Source of the DNA: Dryobates pubescens
Lineage: Eukaryota > Chordata > Aves > Piciformes > Picidae
Length of the DNA stretch: 64,000 bases
Assembly: GCF_014839835.1 (NCBI RefSeq)
Contig: NC_071613.1
Coordinates: 1,488,671-1,552,670 of the forward strand
Reading direction: 5' to 3'
The position numbers and the translations under genes were made by a program. This document shows, one piece after another, positions 33,102 through 46,848 of the stretch; the first letter of the stretch is position 1, and every line of letters begins with the position of its first letter. The notes below the pieces were generated by a model. The model saw only the letters and a program-made list of their open reading frames with translations. It did no database searches and had not been told where the DNA came from.

Positions 33102-36100
33102 GTAACCCTCCTCCCTCAGCTCTGCTGCAGTGCCAGCCCCAGGGGGGCAGTGTTTTTCAGCAGGGGATTTTGAGTTAAAGGTCATACCTATTTAAAATAA
33201 CTTGTTTGCCACTGTTCTTTGGCTGGGAGAACATCTAATGGTGAACATCTGTGTGAGGCATGAAAGGTCTCAGGCTGGAGACACAGCTGGGAAGCATGAG
33301 GTTTGGGTTAGATTACAGTCCCCTCCCTTCAGAGCCAGGGGGTCAGAGCCTCAACTATCTCACAGCAAGAGGGGAAAAAGGGACCAATTTTCTGCCAAAC
33401 ACAAAGTCCTGGGCAGGGAAGAGCATGTGAAGACTCATCTGTGCAGATGTATGAATTTTACTAGCCCCACCATTAGTTAACAAAGCAGCATTTCAGGATA
33501 AGATGGCAGTAATTTGTGGGACAGAAAGTGCCATTAAGGGGTTTATGTGCTGATGAAAATAAGACCTAAAGCCACAGGCAGCATTTGATTTAAGGTCCTT
33601 CACCAGCTCCACCAATATTTTTGGAAATAAGAAGGGGGTTAGGTGAAGCAGATGAACTGACTTTATTTTATTCTGCCTCCCCAAACAAACAGGTGCTAAT
33701 ACAGCCCAGACAAGATGCCTGTGGGCACCATAACCCAAAGTGCAGCTTTGCTGCTAAAATACTGTTCATTTGATATGAGGAAAACATGTCCTTCTGTTCT
33801 GGGAGAAGGCCAGCTTTCTAGCTGGGGTGTTTAATCAATACTAATATGAAGGGAGCTTGGGCTGGCAGTGGCATGAGGGCTGGCGTGTGAGGTGCTGGAT
33901 ATGGAGGTAGGGCAGGACTAGATAGCAAAGAGGGAGAGTGCAGCTCGCTGCGAGACATGGAGTGCAGCAGATCCTTTCTAACCCTTGAAAGGGCTGCTGA
34001 AAATGGCATTGCCTATTTTAAATGATTCAGCCAGCTTTTAAAAAAAATTAGATAAATGGAGATTTAAAAAATATTCATTATATTTTGGTAAAACTGCTGG
34101 CCTGCATCCTCCTGGGAGTGAAGATGCTTTTTAGAAGATACACACCTACCCAAATGATCTGTGAACTGGAAAAAGTATCATAAGGTTACTTTATGTTGTG
34201 TTATGTAAAAATAACTTCACTGCCCAGCAGGGAAATGAACTACCTCCTTGAAGTGCTCTTATTCTGCTAAGGACAGAAAGAGGAACTCCTGCCTCAGCCT
34301 AGATTCAAGGGAAAGTTCTGAAAGAGAGAGGAAGTTCAACTGCAGATGAAAATCTAAAAGCTGGGCAGAAAAATGCACAGAAATACTACTGCCAGCTGTG
34401 AGCAGTCATGGCTAGGAGCCTGTAAACGTACCTCTGCTGACTCCTAGGAGAGGAATGACCGTGGTGCGCTAACATTAACAGCAGTGATAAAAATACAGTT
34501 GATTTTCCAACTCTTCAAAGTATAGTTAGGGGTTTTTTTTTCAACCTGTGGCATAATGAGAAATACAATCTTCTCTTTTCTTCCTTGTCTTTTGCAAAAT
34601 ACAAGGCAAGCTTTTTTTCCCCCCTCTCCAGGCAATTAGATACTCAGGGCAAAGCTTTAAAGAACTACGACAATCTTGGGTTATATTAATTGTCCCTCCT
34701 GAATATTTATGACTTCCTTGGTATTCTACTGGATCTGGGTCTCAAACTCCCTCTGCTTTGAAGGCAGACTTTGAAGGGAGGAAGCAAAGCAAGAACCAAA
34801 TACTAATGTTGTCCCCTTTGAAATATAACTACTGTCTCTAAATTGCAGTCAGGGTAGGAAACTATTTTATACTGAGTAGAAATGCAGCAGAGGCCTCGAC
34901 TCCTAGCCAAGGCAAGACGTGTGTCTGACTAGTGTGTGACCCAGCGGGCTTCTGGCTCCATGCTTCCCATTTTCCCTTTGACTGTCTTGCTGAAAAGTTA
35001 AAGAAACGTTCAAAAGCAAAGGAGCAGCCTGATTTGCTTTGCACATGGAGCTGCTGTGAACTGAGGCCACGTGGCATGGCCACAGCACCTCCCCAGCAAA
35101 ACCCTTCTGGGAGCAGAGGGCTATTCCAGCTGGGGGGGTGGTGTTGAGGTGTGGAAGTGGGGACAGAGCATGAAGAGAAACACTAATTGCAGCTGTTACT
35201 TTGAGCTGTGGAAAAATGCAACGTGCCCAGTGGGTGTAGGAACCTCGGGGAAGGCCACATAGGTTTAACATTTCTGTATTAGGTGCAAGGAAGACCAAAC
35301 CTATTTCAGTGTCAAAATTTCTGTTGGAAAAACAAAACCAAAGTGGCATGTCATCTTCTCTGGAAATATGCTGTTATCCACATGCTGCTGTTACTAGCAA
35401 ATCTGTAGGCTTCCCATGACTGATAACCAGTCATGAGAGCGACAAAAAAAGATCACTCCCTGCTCTAGCTAAGCCGCCTCAGGGTAAAGCCTGGCAAACA
35501 GATGGGCTTTGCTGCAGAAGGTCAAGTAGAGCAAGCTTGGCTGGCTTCTTGACCTGCCTCAGGCAGCAAAGAGGAAATGGGGGGTTCCAGGATGCTCTGA
35601 GTGAAACATTTCAAAAGGAAGGGAGGGCAGTAGCTAGTTCCTGAGGTCCTCCAGGTCCTTCACCTGTGTAAACATGTGGCTCTCAATCAGTTACAGCCAC
35701 TGACTGCAGTGGGCTGACATTCATCTTAGATATAGTGCCACAGAGGGAGCCCAGCACCAAGCTCCAGGAGGTGGGAACCCAGGAAGGCGATGAGACACGA
35801 TCTGAAGGTGCACTGCACATCATGTGCTGGAGAGTAAACTCTAATGTAGTGAATACTAGGAGTGAACTCCTGATAATCCTGAAAGCAGCCTACAGGTAGC
35901 AGGGACCCTCCAGAAGGATCTACTGGCACAGAATGAGGAGCTGAGCATGCTGTGGTGCAGGGAGATGCACCAGCCCAGTCTGCTGATAGCTAGCCCTTGA
36001 GAAACATATGTTGTTCCTGCCACTTTAAAGCTGATGTAAAATGGCAGGAGTTTGCATGGCTGTTTGACCATTGGCCAGGGGAAATCATCACTCAGCAATA

Positions 36101-38845
36101 CTGGGCTAGCTTTTGGGGACCCTCAGGCCCAGGCCTTCACTGATGGATTTTAATTAGGCACACACTGGTTGATGCTGGAAGGGACTCTTGTCCACAACCC
36201 CCTGCTCAAGCAGGGGCACCTGCAGCTGGCTGTCCAGAATCATGTCCAGATGGCTTTTGAGTATCTCCAAGGAGGAAGACTCCTACACTCCTCTGGGCAA
36301 CCTGTCCCAGTGCTCACTCACCCTCACAGTAAAGAAGCGTCTGCTAACATTCAAACAGAAGTTTCTGTGTTTCACTTCGTGCACACAGCCTCTTGGCCTG
36401 CTGCTGGACACCACTTAAAAGAGCCTAGCTCCGTCTTCCTCCCGTTGGGTATATGCACGTATTGATGAGAACCCCCTTGAGCCATCTGTTCTCCATGCTG
36501 AACACTCCCAGCTTTCTCAGCCTTTTCACACAGAAGAGCTGCTGCAATCTCCTCCTCGCCTCAGTAGCCCTTTCTTGGACTCCCTCCGGTAATCCCACAT
36601 TCCTCCTGTGCTGAGGGGCACAGAACCAGACGCAGCACTCCTGCTGTGGTCTCACAAGTGCCGAGTACAGTGATAGGATCACCTTCCCCAGCCTGCTGTC
36701 AATACTTTGTCTAACGTAGCCCAGGATACCATTCACCTTCATTGACACAAGGGCACTTTGCTGCCTCACATTCAACTTGGTGTCCACTATGACCCCAAAG
36801 CCCTTTACTGCCAAGCTGCTTTCAGCCAGTCACACCCAGACTATGCTGGTGTGGGGGAGTGTTCCTTCCTTGCTGAAGATGAACTGATGGTCCAAGTATA
36901 GAGCAACACTGAGGCCATCTTTTGCATCCAGACCTATTAATCTTTACTTGCAACAGCCACTAATATGAAGGATATTTGTCTTGTGACTGAAAGCAGCAAA
37001 ACTGGAGCTCAGATTGAAAGGAAGACTTTGAAGGCTTTAAATCCCAAGGCTAGTGTGATGTGTCACTTCTTATGATTTTTGTAGAAGAGTGGTTGAGCTG
37101 ATTTGTTATCATAATATTGGGTAGATCCACCACAAAATGAGACTTCTTCCAGATCCAGGGCCAGCAGAAACTCAAAGGAGGACCAAGGTGTTGCAAGTCA
37201 CGTAGTCCTATGCTAAACAGGATGAAAAATTGTCTTTGGAGATGGAAGCATTTGATGAAGCTTGTTTGTTTGAGCAATGCTTTTTACTTTTCTGGTCTTG
37301 AGTGAAGGCAAAGAAACATGAACATCTGAAAATTTTGAGAGTAACCAAATGCTAATTTTAGTCTTCTAAGATGGCCAAGATAGATAGGGTAATGAATGGT
37401 CCACAAAGCATATCCTTGAGCAGTCCCATGAGTCAAAGAGACGCGTGATTTTTGCTGTTGGCCAGGCTATGTGGCCAAATCCCAAATCTAAATCTGCCCA
37501 GGTGCCTGATGCTGTAATACTACATGACAGTTTGCAAGCTTTCTGCATCTCTAGTTCAAAAGCTTCAACAGAGAGCAGCACATTTCAGGTCCAGGGCAGC
37601 TCTCCCTGTGGCCTCAGCTGTGTCACCAGGTAAGCATCACACTGGGATGTAGGCCTCTTGAGCCATTAGGGTTTAGGGTGACCAGAGGTAATCACTTCCT
37701 TGGCAATTTGGATAGAGAGGCATCATTCTTCCCTTAGAGAACAAATCCTATGAGGTTGTGAACAACAATAAGTGGTCTCAATTATTGCTTTAACTATCAC
37801 TCAAAAGACTGAACTGGCCTGACTGCTGCCCCATCCTTAGCATCTGTTCTACCACCTCACTACTCTGGGCACTGCCTTTCTTTCTCTCCTTCACAGATCT
37901 GTCACTTCTCTTCAAAAGCACCACAGTGGTGGAAGCCAGGTTGTTCTGAAGGGTGTCAGAAGGCAGGAGACTGGCTAAAAACATTCTGTCCCTCTGGAGG
38001 CAGGTTTGGGGTGTTGCCAGCATCAGGGGTGTTACACTAGCATAATGCAGTGGAAGAAGTCTGGGCCAGGGCTGCTGGGATTGCTAAGTACTTTGTTATA
38101 AATAGAAATTTGTTTTAGATGGAGCCAGTGACAGACACAGATCACCTTCTTCCTTCTTTTCCTTGTTTGCACATACCTGTATCAAATCAGGATGTGAAGC
38201 AGTCAAGTTGATGGCTCGAATCCTGCTGCCGCCCTGCTCCACACAGATGCCAATTCACGAATGCATTTCCTTGATTGGATTAATGCACTTGCTAACATAT
38301 TAAGGTCAATGTGAAGCAAAAATATTTAGAGTTAAAATTGAGAGGATAGTGTTGCACATATAAAGAGCCTTATGGGTATCTCGTGCACAGGAGCAGTGGT
38401 TTCATTAACATTTTCCAGGAGGCACCAACCGTGTGAAGGGATGTATGGAAAGGCTCCCTGTGCACATGGCCACATTAAGCTGCTGTTTCTTCAGCAGCCA
38501 GCACATACTTCCTTTGTAAGTTGAGGCACCCACTTATTGCTTATCAACCATCACACTTCCCATGGTGCTCACTCAATTCAGACCTCCACCTTCTCCTTTC
38601 TACCTGGCAAAGGGACATTTTCACCCCACCAGCTGTCCCTCATCCCTCCTGGCCATCTCAAGGGGGAAGGCTGTTCAGGATCTCCTCTTGTGTGGAGGAT
38701 TCCCACAGACCATAAGTTGTTTGGAGCCTTTGGCTTTTTGCTCAAGCTACCAGTCTGGACTGCTGATAGCAGCAGATAGTGAAAGATGTGGACAAGGGTA
38801 TAAAATTCGCCTGATGCTCTGTGTCTTTTCCATTGCACGATACAG
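33102..38845 (+). other. PRPH2 intron 2
   Basis: A 5744-bp GT-AG intron. It holds an old minus-strand CR1 (36155-36830). The rest is unique sequence in which I see no further gene. Confidence 0.93.
36155..36830 (-). mobile_element. Old CR1 LINE fragment in PRPH2 intron 2
   Basis: On the minus strand it carries ORF2 C-terminal similarity ([31 protein letters not shown]) and a long 3' portion. It is well diverged from the young copies, so it is an older subfamily. Confidence 0.8.
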
Positions 38846-39082
38846 ATGTCCGTGATGGTTGGCTTGCGTCTTCTGCACACCTCTCTAGAAAGCATTACAA
38901 ATCCTGAAGACCCTGAATGTGAAAGCGAAGGGTGGGTCCTGGAGAACAGCCTGAAGGACACTTTCAAGTCTGCACTGGAGAATTTGAAAAAGATTGGTAA
39001 GTTCAATCAGGTGGAAGCAGGCGCCGAAGGAGCCGAAGGAGAGGAAGGTGGGAAGACACAAACTGTTGCAACGGTCAGTTGA
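38846..39082 (+). CDS. PRPH2: Peripherin-2, exon 3 (residues 277-354)
   Basis: The exon starts after GATACAG and runs to TGA at 39080-39082. It encodes the end of the fourth membrane segment, GLRLLHTSLE, and the cytosolic tail: PEDPECESEGWVLENSLKDTF, an amphipathic helix region around SALENLKKIGK, and an acidic Gly/Glu-rich end. The tail governs outer-segment targeting and membrane fusion in mammals. The total of 354 aa is slightly longer than human (346). The last residues, QTVATVS, differ clearly from the human end. Confidence 0.95.
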   Translation: MSVMVGLRLLHTSLESITNPEDPECESEGWVLENSLKDTFKSALENLKKIGKFNQVEAGAEGAEGEEGGKTQTVATVS

Positions 39083-41731
39083 GCTTCTAATTGATGTGGA
39101 CTTTTTATCAGAGAGGAATGAAAAAAACCCTGAGAATTGAGAATCTCTACCTTTCAAAAGCTATGTACCAAGCATCAGAATACACATTTCTACACGTGCA
39201 GGTTTTTCATGTATGGGAGTACGCAATGTAGTGCACCTCGGGCCAGCACGCTTACCCACAATGCGAGTACACCACATTCACATCTTCATGGGGAAATGCC
39301 CCACTAGGGCTTGCAATATTCACTTGCTCCTTCCTCAGGATCAGTGAATTTAAAACAAACTGCAGTTGCCAGCATCACGCAGTGACCCTTCCCACCATGT
39401 TTTGAAATTAAAAGTGGAATTTGGATTATTCTTTTTTCCCCTCAAGTTGTTCACCAGCACACTTTATATACTTCACCTTTTACAGACAAACAGGTTGGTT
39501 TTCTGGGGAGTAACGTGCTAGAGGTCCAAGGGAAGAGGCTTTCCAGGACTGTATATAACTTAGCATACAGGTATTTTTACAAACCTCTCCTAACATGTGA
39601 TTTTTGTTCCTGTGCTAAGCAATGGTACTTTCTGCTGTATTCTTAAGGTGTACATAGAACAAAATGCAAGCGTTATGCCGAGAATGTATGAACTAAGCAA
39701 AAAGTGTAATTTGGTGAAACAGCACAAAGCATCATGAAAACATTAAGGTAAGAGTGATGGGGTTGGGTTCCCAGGGTGTTTTCAGCCAAGTATATCTTGA
39801 AGGAGCATGTTGCAGACTCATGCTTCAGCTTGTATTCAAACAAGCAGAAGCTTAGAAGATTCCTCTCGTAGCAAGTGGAATCGATGATGTGAGCACATGC
39901 TTGTTCTGGGTATTCTGGGTGTTTTTAAAGGCATGTAAGCTCAGAGCTTGCTCCAGAGTACTCAAACCCAGCTATCAAAAAAAAACCAAAAGAAAGAAAA
40001 AGACAAAACCCAAACAACAAACTACCAAAAAGGCTACCTAGAATTAACACTTTCAATGTTTTCCAGGGTGCTAGCAAACGGATAACCCTTCATCTGCAAG
40101 TACATCAAGCCTCAAGCTTAGAGGCCAGGGGGAAAGTAAGTTTCAATCAGCTGCCAGTGTACACATTTCACAAGTTTTGTTTTTCTTTACCAGTGCTAAG
40201 GGTACCCCTCACTGTGTTTTTTTAAGTCAGAGGGAAGGTACATTTTGGCTGTGTTGCATCCCTCCAAACACACTGTCATAGAATGGAAGGTTGGAAGAGA
40301 CCTCAAGGATCATCTGGTCCAACCTTGCTAGTTAATAGTATAATTTAAAAGCGATGGCTCAGCACCCTGTCAGGCTGACTCTTAAAACTGAGCAGTGTAA
40401 GGGAATCCTCTGGTCCCCCAGGAGATTATTGCAGTGTCTAATTGTTGCCATGGTGAAAATTTTTTTTTCTGGAGTCCAAGAAGCTGGAGGACCCTGGTCT
40501 CATACAAAGTTGGAATGAAACATGGAAAGAGTTTGCTGTAGTGTGTGGCCTCTAATAAAGGAACAGAGGACTCAAGGAATCACCTTGAGTTTATCTGCAA
40601 CTGCCAGATAGTTTCAACTAAGGGGAAAAACAACCTGAGAGCAAGCTCCAGCCTCCAGATGCAGACATCTCAATACCTCAGCTACAAGCCAGGCACACTT
40701 ATTTTTATTCTGGCTGTGCAAAACCTCCAGTTCTCTGCAGTATACCTGAGAGAGTTTTCTCAGTGAGTTCCTTCCACCTGGCTGGTGGTTGATCTTCAAA
40801 TAAAGCCATGTGTGCAACTGCTTGGTCATTGCATAGCCGACTAATTTTCACTCTTAATCACTTATGTACTTGGCCCAGCAGCACTCAGCTCCTGCAGCTT
40901 TTATTCAAACTCCCAATAGGATGGACAGACCAGTTCACAGTGGGACAGACAAGGACATGTCTGTACATCTCAACAACCAGGCTGCTCCAGGCCATCTGCA
41001 CACAAGGTATGGTTGTGACAGGTATTTGTGGCATCCTTTCACTTTTTCGAGGCTGGTTTCAACTTCAGTTACGATACTGGATCAAAAAGTCAACTCTGAT
41101 CTTTTGTGAATGAGACTGGCTAGAACGAGGGCACTAACATAAAAGCCAACCTGCTACTCACCACAGCCTATCATCTACTGCTTTGCTGAGGGACACTCTG
41201 CATGGCAGAACTGTACAAACCAGACCAACTGCTTCCTTCTCAGTCAGACATCGCTACGACTGGCCGCTCCTCCCGGCTGGCCCGTTAGAGAAGAACAGGA
41301 TTGTGGATGACGCATGATGTGGCCACAGATATCAGAGAAGAGCTTCTCAGAGGAGTCACACATGGATAGGAGCTGTATTACAAGGATTAATTACGGTTTT
41401 GCCTTGTGAGGCTTCAGTGTGCTGTGATCTGTACTGGTTACTTGACTAGACATCTGATTTTACAAAGACATCTAGATTTATTGCTGCCCTAGAAATCTAG
41501 TTTAGGCCGCTGATTTAGCCAGGACTCTCCAATTATTTGTGGTCTCTATTTTTCTTCCCCAGTCTATTGCTAGAGTGACACAGTAAATTGTCAAGCTATT
41601 CTTTCAATGCCACACTGGAGCAGCCAGTTCCTATAGCAAGGGTATCATGGTATTAGGCAGGTAAAGAGACCATCTGAGACAGGTTTTGTACAAATAAGAA
41701 CAGTGTACATGCTAGTGCTGTCTAAAATAAA
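39083..41731 (+). other. Probable PRPH2 3' UTR and flank
   Basis: Noncoding sequence after the stop codon. Candidate polyadenylation signals AATAAA lie at about 40554, 40799-40804 and 41726-41731. A short old CR1 (40278-40460) lies in the middle. The true end cannot be chosen from sequence. Confidence 0.4.
40278..40460 (-). mobile_element. Old CR1 LINE 3' end
   Basis: Minus orientation, starting CATAGAATGGAAGGTTGGAAGAGACC; diverged and short. Confidence 0.8.
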
Positions 41732-43934
41732 GCCTCCTGGTTAATGAAGATCTTTGTAAAATCTTATGATTAAGATTGTAACATGACTGCTTTGTAAAAT
41801 ACTACCTGTAACATATCATTTGTCTGATCTTACATGTACTTTGTGACACCGCAAATGCTGCTGCTGTAGATAAAGAGATCTCTCTGCCTGCAAATGCAAT
41901 GTAGGTACTAAAAATGATATTGCAAGTAAAGACCTATTTAAAGAAGATGTTTAAATATATACAATACAGATTTCTTGAATTTGCCTTGCTGCTGGCTTTT
42001 TGCTTCTGAATTCATATTTTGGACCTGCTTTATGCATTCCTATAGGTGGGAAGCTTTTTTCCCCCCCTCTAAGAGAAAGCAAACCTTCCTTCTTCTCATG
42101 TGCCCAGTTGAGCTCAGGAGGTGCAAACAGATCCTTAAATCACTTGCCTGTTACTAAAAATGGAATGTTCTGGACCACTTCAGTAACATTCCTTTGCAGT
42201 ACACAAGAATTAAAAGAACTTCAGAGGCCTCAACTTCCAGATGTGCTCAACAAGTGAAACCACCAGCATCCTCCTCAGGATCTTTGACAATCAGCTAAAA
42301 TGGGTTTATAGCCTTCCCCACCCCCTATTTAAGTCAAACTTGGAACAGAATTTCAAACGAAAGCATTGCTGTTATGTTCAATGCAAGTCTGAAGCTCACG
42401 TAGCCCAATCTACCTGCAGCGATCCAACGCATTCCAGAGCCATGCCCTGATTTTCAAACTGCTAAACTTCAGGAGGATATGGGCTTAATTCACACAAACC
42501 AGGCCACTTCTTTTTAGGTAACTCCACAGGGATTACCGGCTTACAGCCCAGTACCCAGACCTGAAAGCCAGTGCCAGCCCAGGGCTCTGAGGTGTCAGCT
42601 TCTAAGAAACACCATTTATTTCTTGCAAGAAATTGCAACGAGCGCACTGCTTTACTGGTGACATTTATTTGAGGGGACACAGAATGTTCACTAAAGTGCT
42701 TTAAAGGAGGAAATATAAACAGCTTCCTTAAAGCTATTAATTCCTAAGTAGCCTTAATACAATGGATGAGATTAGCCTCCGTGTATTACATGGGCTTGGG
42801 CATTTTGTAACACCGGCGTGCAGCTTAGCGGAGAGCATGGGAACGCTATATCGGGCTCAGAGGCACCACGCACCTCCTGGCTCATGGTCAGGGAGGAGTT
42901 TTTCCAGGCTGACAAGGAAGGGATCCCAGCAAAACAGTTGTTACCTATTTCCACCTGATTTGTTTGGTTTGTAAAACAAACCAAGCACGGTTCTCACCGT
43001 AATCAGTGTAAAATGGGGAGGGATCACAAATGCTTATCCAGACAGACAGCAAAAAAACAACAACAACCAAAACCCCAAACAAGCAAAAGCCCCCAAAAAA
43101 ACCCAAAGAGCTTTATTAGAGATTAGTTAATTAAGAGATAAGGGGCCAGGAAAATAGAATGATGTCACGTGATAACAGCCCCCTGTGGGGAGACAAAGGC
43201 TTAGGCAAATTTATTTCTGGTAACAGCAGTGCAGTTATCTCAAATCCTCAAACCTGCAGGGTGTACATGGATTATTTTTTTTTAACATTAAAAAACCACC
43301 AACCACAAACAACACCACCACCCCCCACCCCCCAAACATATTAGGCCTATAAGGACTGACTGAAACATTGACTTAGCCAAGCTCCTCTCTCAAAGCACCT
43401 GCATTTCCTGAGCCTGTGGAACTTCACAGGCGTTACTGAATTTTGATTCAACGCACATTTGCGAGGTGGAAAAATTCTGGCCTAGAGCTCAGCTTTGTGG
43501 GCTCTCCACTGTGCACACAAGCTCTGCAGCACCCTTGCCTGGAGACCTGCACTCTCCCCATCACGTGCACTGCTGGAGGAAAGGCTGAGCAGTATTCCCA
43601 CCTCCCATCCCACCAGCCCCTTCCAAAGAAGCGCGCACAGGGCAAGGCTTGGCTGATTAGCTTGTGCCTACCAAAAAAGACAGTGCATTAAAATTAGCCA
43701 ATGAAGTTCATTATGAGGTGTATTCCCACAGTTTGCTCTCAAAGCCTTTTTTCCCAGAGCAAAGGGTGGTATGGGAATCAGAGGCACCAGGTAAACTCCA
43801 CAAAAGAAGGACCAAAGGGCAGGTCTGCAGTTTGTTATCTGAAGGCACACCACCTCACCAGGCAACCAAGCCTCCACATCTTTTACATCATGTTCCCAGG
43901 AAAAAAGAGTCAAGTATCACAAATTTCCCCCTTT
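41732..43934. other. Unassigned intergenic sequence
   Basis: About 2.2 kb without a recognised gene. Two C/A-rich tracts stand out, at about 43050-43105 and 43290-43340. Confidence 0.4.
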
Positions 43935-44412
43935 ACTCTGCTTTTTTGAGACCCCACCTTGAATATTGCATCCAGTTCTGGTGTCCTCAGCACAAGAAGG
44001 GCACAGAGCTGTTGGAGTGAGTCCAGAGGAGGGCCACAAAGATGATCCAAGGACTGGAACTATGAGGAGAGGCTGAGGGAGCTGGGGTTATTCAGCCTAG
44101 AGAAGACTCCAGTGGACCTAGAGGAAGGCTGGAGAGGGACTTTTCATATGGGTGTCTAGCAATAGCACAAGGTGAGTGGTTTTAAGTTGAGGGGGAGTAG
44201 GTTTAGACTGGATCTCAGGAAGCAGTTCTTCAGTGTGAGGGTGGTGAGACTCCAGGGTGGTTGTGGACACCTCTCTGGCAGTGTTCAGGGCCAAGTTGGA
44301 TGAGGCCTTGAGCAGCCGAGTCTAGTTGAGACGTCCCTGCTCCTAGCAGGGAGGTTGGAGTAAATGATCTCTAAGGTCTCTTTCAACCTAAGCTATTACA
44401 TGATTCTATGAA
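43935..44412 (+). mobile_element. CR1 LINE 3' end, older subfamily
   Basis: Covers [23 protein letters not shown]-type coding through the 3' UTR (CAGTTCTTCAGTGTGAGGGT) to a TATTACATGATTCTATGA tail. The tail and internal sequence differ from the young copies. Confidence 0.88.
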
Positions 44413-44798
44413 ATCAGAAATGCAGAGACACAGGCCTGTGAGACTTGGTAAGGCATGACTGCAGCTGGAGAAGTGATGAAAAGAGATGAAGCAGTAAGTC
44501 TGAGGCACAGTTCCCCAGACTGACAGTCTCAGTAAGAGGGTGAACATGAAGTTTAATTCTCGAAGAACACACACCATGGAACTCCCTTTGAAATGTCCAA
44601 TGATACAGAATTGAACAGCAGTATCAAACACCTGCCAGCCTTCCGAGCTGTGCACCTCCCCAGCTGGAGACACACTGAGCCCACTCTTCAGGCAGCAACA
44701 CCACCATATACAAACTGGAAGGAGGTCACCTGCTGTATTTATCTGTTCCATGACACATAGTCCCCAGATGCAAACCTTTCCTTTTGAAAATTGCTTTT

Positions 44799-45303
44799 TG
44801 TGGTGGTTCAAGCCTTAACTGGGGCTTAAAAGCTCAGATGGGGCCACGGCTGACAATCCTTCCCCCGTTTCCCTCCTCCTCTTCCCCAACAGAGAGAGAA
44901 ACAGGAAGGGAGGGGAGCAAATCCACCAAGAAATAATTTGGGTTTGGGCTTGGAAGTAGAGAGGCAAAGAATTTATCTTTAAACAGTGTGTGTGTGTATA
45001 TATATTTATGTGACAATGACAGGCAGGGTTCACAAGGGTAAGGAACAAGGATGGATGGGAGAAGGAAAAGAAAAGGAAAAAAAAAAGAGATACAGAACCA
45101 GTCCTTTGCAAAGTGTGGAAGCAGCAGGAAAGAGAGCAATAGCTGCAATTCTCCTCCCTCTTATACCCCTGCTGGACAAGGAGTGGGGGGAGTGGAACAG
45201 ACCAAGTCAGTTTCCCATGGAGAAAACACCCCCCAGGGAGGGCAAAAAAACTCTCACGAGCCCTCCCCCCCTGTTTTTTTCCCAGGATGGGCATAGCCCA
45301 GCA
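44799..45303 (-). mobile_element. Solo LTR, family C copy 2
   Basis: 505 bp. On the minus strand it runs from TGCTGGGCTATGCCCATCC to GGCTTGAACCACCACA. It is the counterpart of 21916-22457 with a TG/TA microsatellite in the same place. No internal sequence is attached. Confidence 0.85.
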
Positions 45304-45598
45304 CACTTTTTTGCCTTCCCAGCTGCCCACACAGCATGGCTCTACCTCAGGCTTTTGCAAACAGGAGTGAGTTTTCCCCATTTACACATGTGTTTGCTCC
45401 AACACGAATAACAGAGTGGAGTCAGAGGTAAAAAAATACAACCAAGCACAAGGGGAGTTCACAAGGTCATACAAATGAATCTCTCATTGATTGCTTCAAT
45501 GAAACAAGAACAGCAATAACCTGGATTCCATAATGGTGCTGTAGGCATATCTGAAGTAAGCTGCAACAGCATTTCTTGTTTTCACCTGCGGTTTGGCC

Positions 45599-45888
45599 AG
45601 GCGGCCAGTACCAGAACAAGAGGACACAGTCTCAGGCTGTGCCAGGGGAGGTTCAGGCTGGATGTTAGGGAAAAGTTCTATACAGAGAGAGTGATTGCAC
45701 ATTGGAATGGGCTGCCTGGGGAGGTGGTGGAGTCACCATCATTGGAGGTTTTCAGGAGGAGACTTGATGGGGTGCTTGGTGCCGTGGGTTAGTTGTTTGG
45801 GTGGTGTTGGATTGGTTGATGGGTTGGACGCGATGATCTTGAAGGTCTCTTCCAACCTGGTTTATTCTATGTATATTCTATGTAATTA
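45599..45888 (+). mobile_element. CR1 LINE 3' end
   Basis: Starts at GGCGGCCAGTACCAGAACAAG and ends with a TTCTATGTATATTCTATGTA tail; very similar to 31001-31342. Confidence 0.92.
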
Positions 45889-46343
45889 GCACCTATAATT
45901 TAAGCTTATTCACTACTTGTCTATGTTTTTAAGAGTACTTCAAGTCATTATGTCCAGATGTCAAGGAGCTACTCTGCAGCATGTCCTCAACCCTAGTGAC
46001 ACAAAATGACTTTCTGCTCCCTCCCTCTTTGCAAGCTGCTGCTCAACCAGGAGTGCTGCTCATGCAGGGATGTGCTCCCAGCCCCATACCCTCCGCTGTG
46101 GTAATGGTTGCAATAAGCAGTGTGAGCCATCTGGCAGTGTAGGCCTGGAGCCTGACACGGTGGTAGGCCGTGCCCAGCATGGGTGCAGAAGTAGCCAGCA
46201 GCATAGCAGAATAGTGCTGTGCCTGCACCGTGTAACCACAGCAGGACAGCGGCAGCTATAAACACAGAGAGCTATCTCAGAATAACAGGACACACACCTG
46301 CATCAACAACCTTGCCTGTTATTACTGGTTTGACCAATAATAC
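45889..46343. other. Unassigned sequence
   Basis: About 450 bp of moderately GC-rich DNA between CR1 fragments; nothing recognised. Confidence 0.35.
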
Positions 46344-46383
46344 ATAGAATAGAATACACAGAATAAACCAGGTTGGAAGAGAC
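46344..46383 (-). mobile_element. CR1 tail fragment
   Basis: Only ATAGAATAGAATACACAGAA and the adjacent ACCAGGTTGGAAGAGAC remain, the extreme 3' end of a minus-strand CR1. Confidence 0.75.
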
Positions 46384-46848
46384 TATAGTAATAGTGTGTG
46401 GTCACTCGTGAGGGGCCAATGAAGCCATGCCAGCAGTGCCCTCCGAGTTGATGGAAGTTCTAAGGGTTTTCTTACTGCGCACTTTCCTCCATGCTTCTCT
46501 TACTAGCCTGTCAGCTCTACTGTCTGCTCTGTACCATGCTTTCACCATAGGCCTGAGCCATAGGCCTGCAATACTGAAGCAATAAAGGACAATACTAGAT
46601 CATATCGATCAGATGTATTGACTCCATTCTCCGTCATCGCTAAACTCCGCAGATACTTCACCGCTAGGTCTGTCACTGGTGAAGGCTTACAAGTGGATCC
46701 TGAAGCTCTGAACGCAGGAAACAATCCCACCCTCCTTTCACTGCTGTCCCCTGGGAAACCATGCACACCTCACCAGCCATGTCCCAGCTTCCCACCTTAA
46801 GCTTCTGCTCCAATGCAATGCAGCAGCCACACTGCTTCTTGATGTCGT
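46384..46848. other. Unassigned sequence
   Basis: About 460 bp directly between a minus-strand CR1 tail and a plus-strand CR1 3' piece. No gene recognised. Confidence 0.35.

Noticed and set aside
32964-33185. Minus-strand frame across PRPH2 exon 2
   Set aside because: Antisense shadow of a well-supported exon.
21916-45303. The two family C LTRs as the ends of one large provirus
   Set aside because: They lie in opposite orientation, 22 kb apart, with PRPH2 between them; they are independent solo LTRs.
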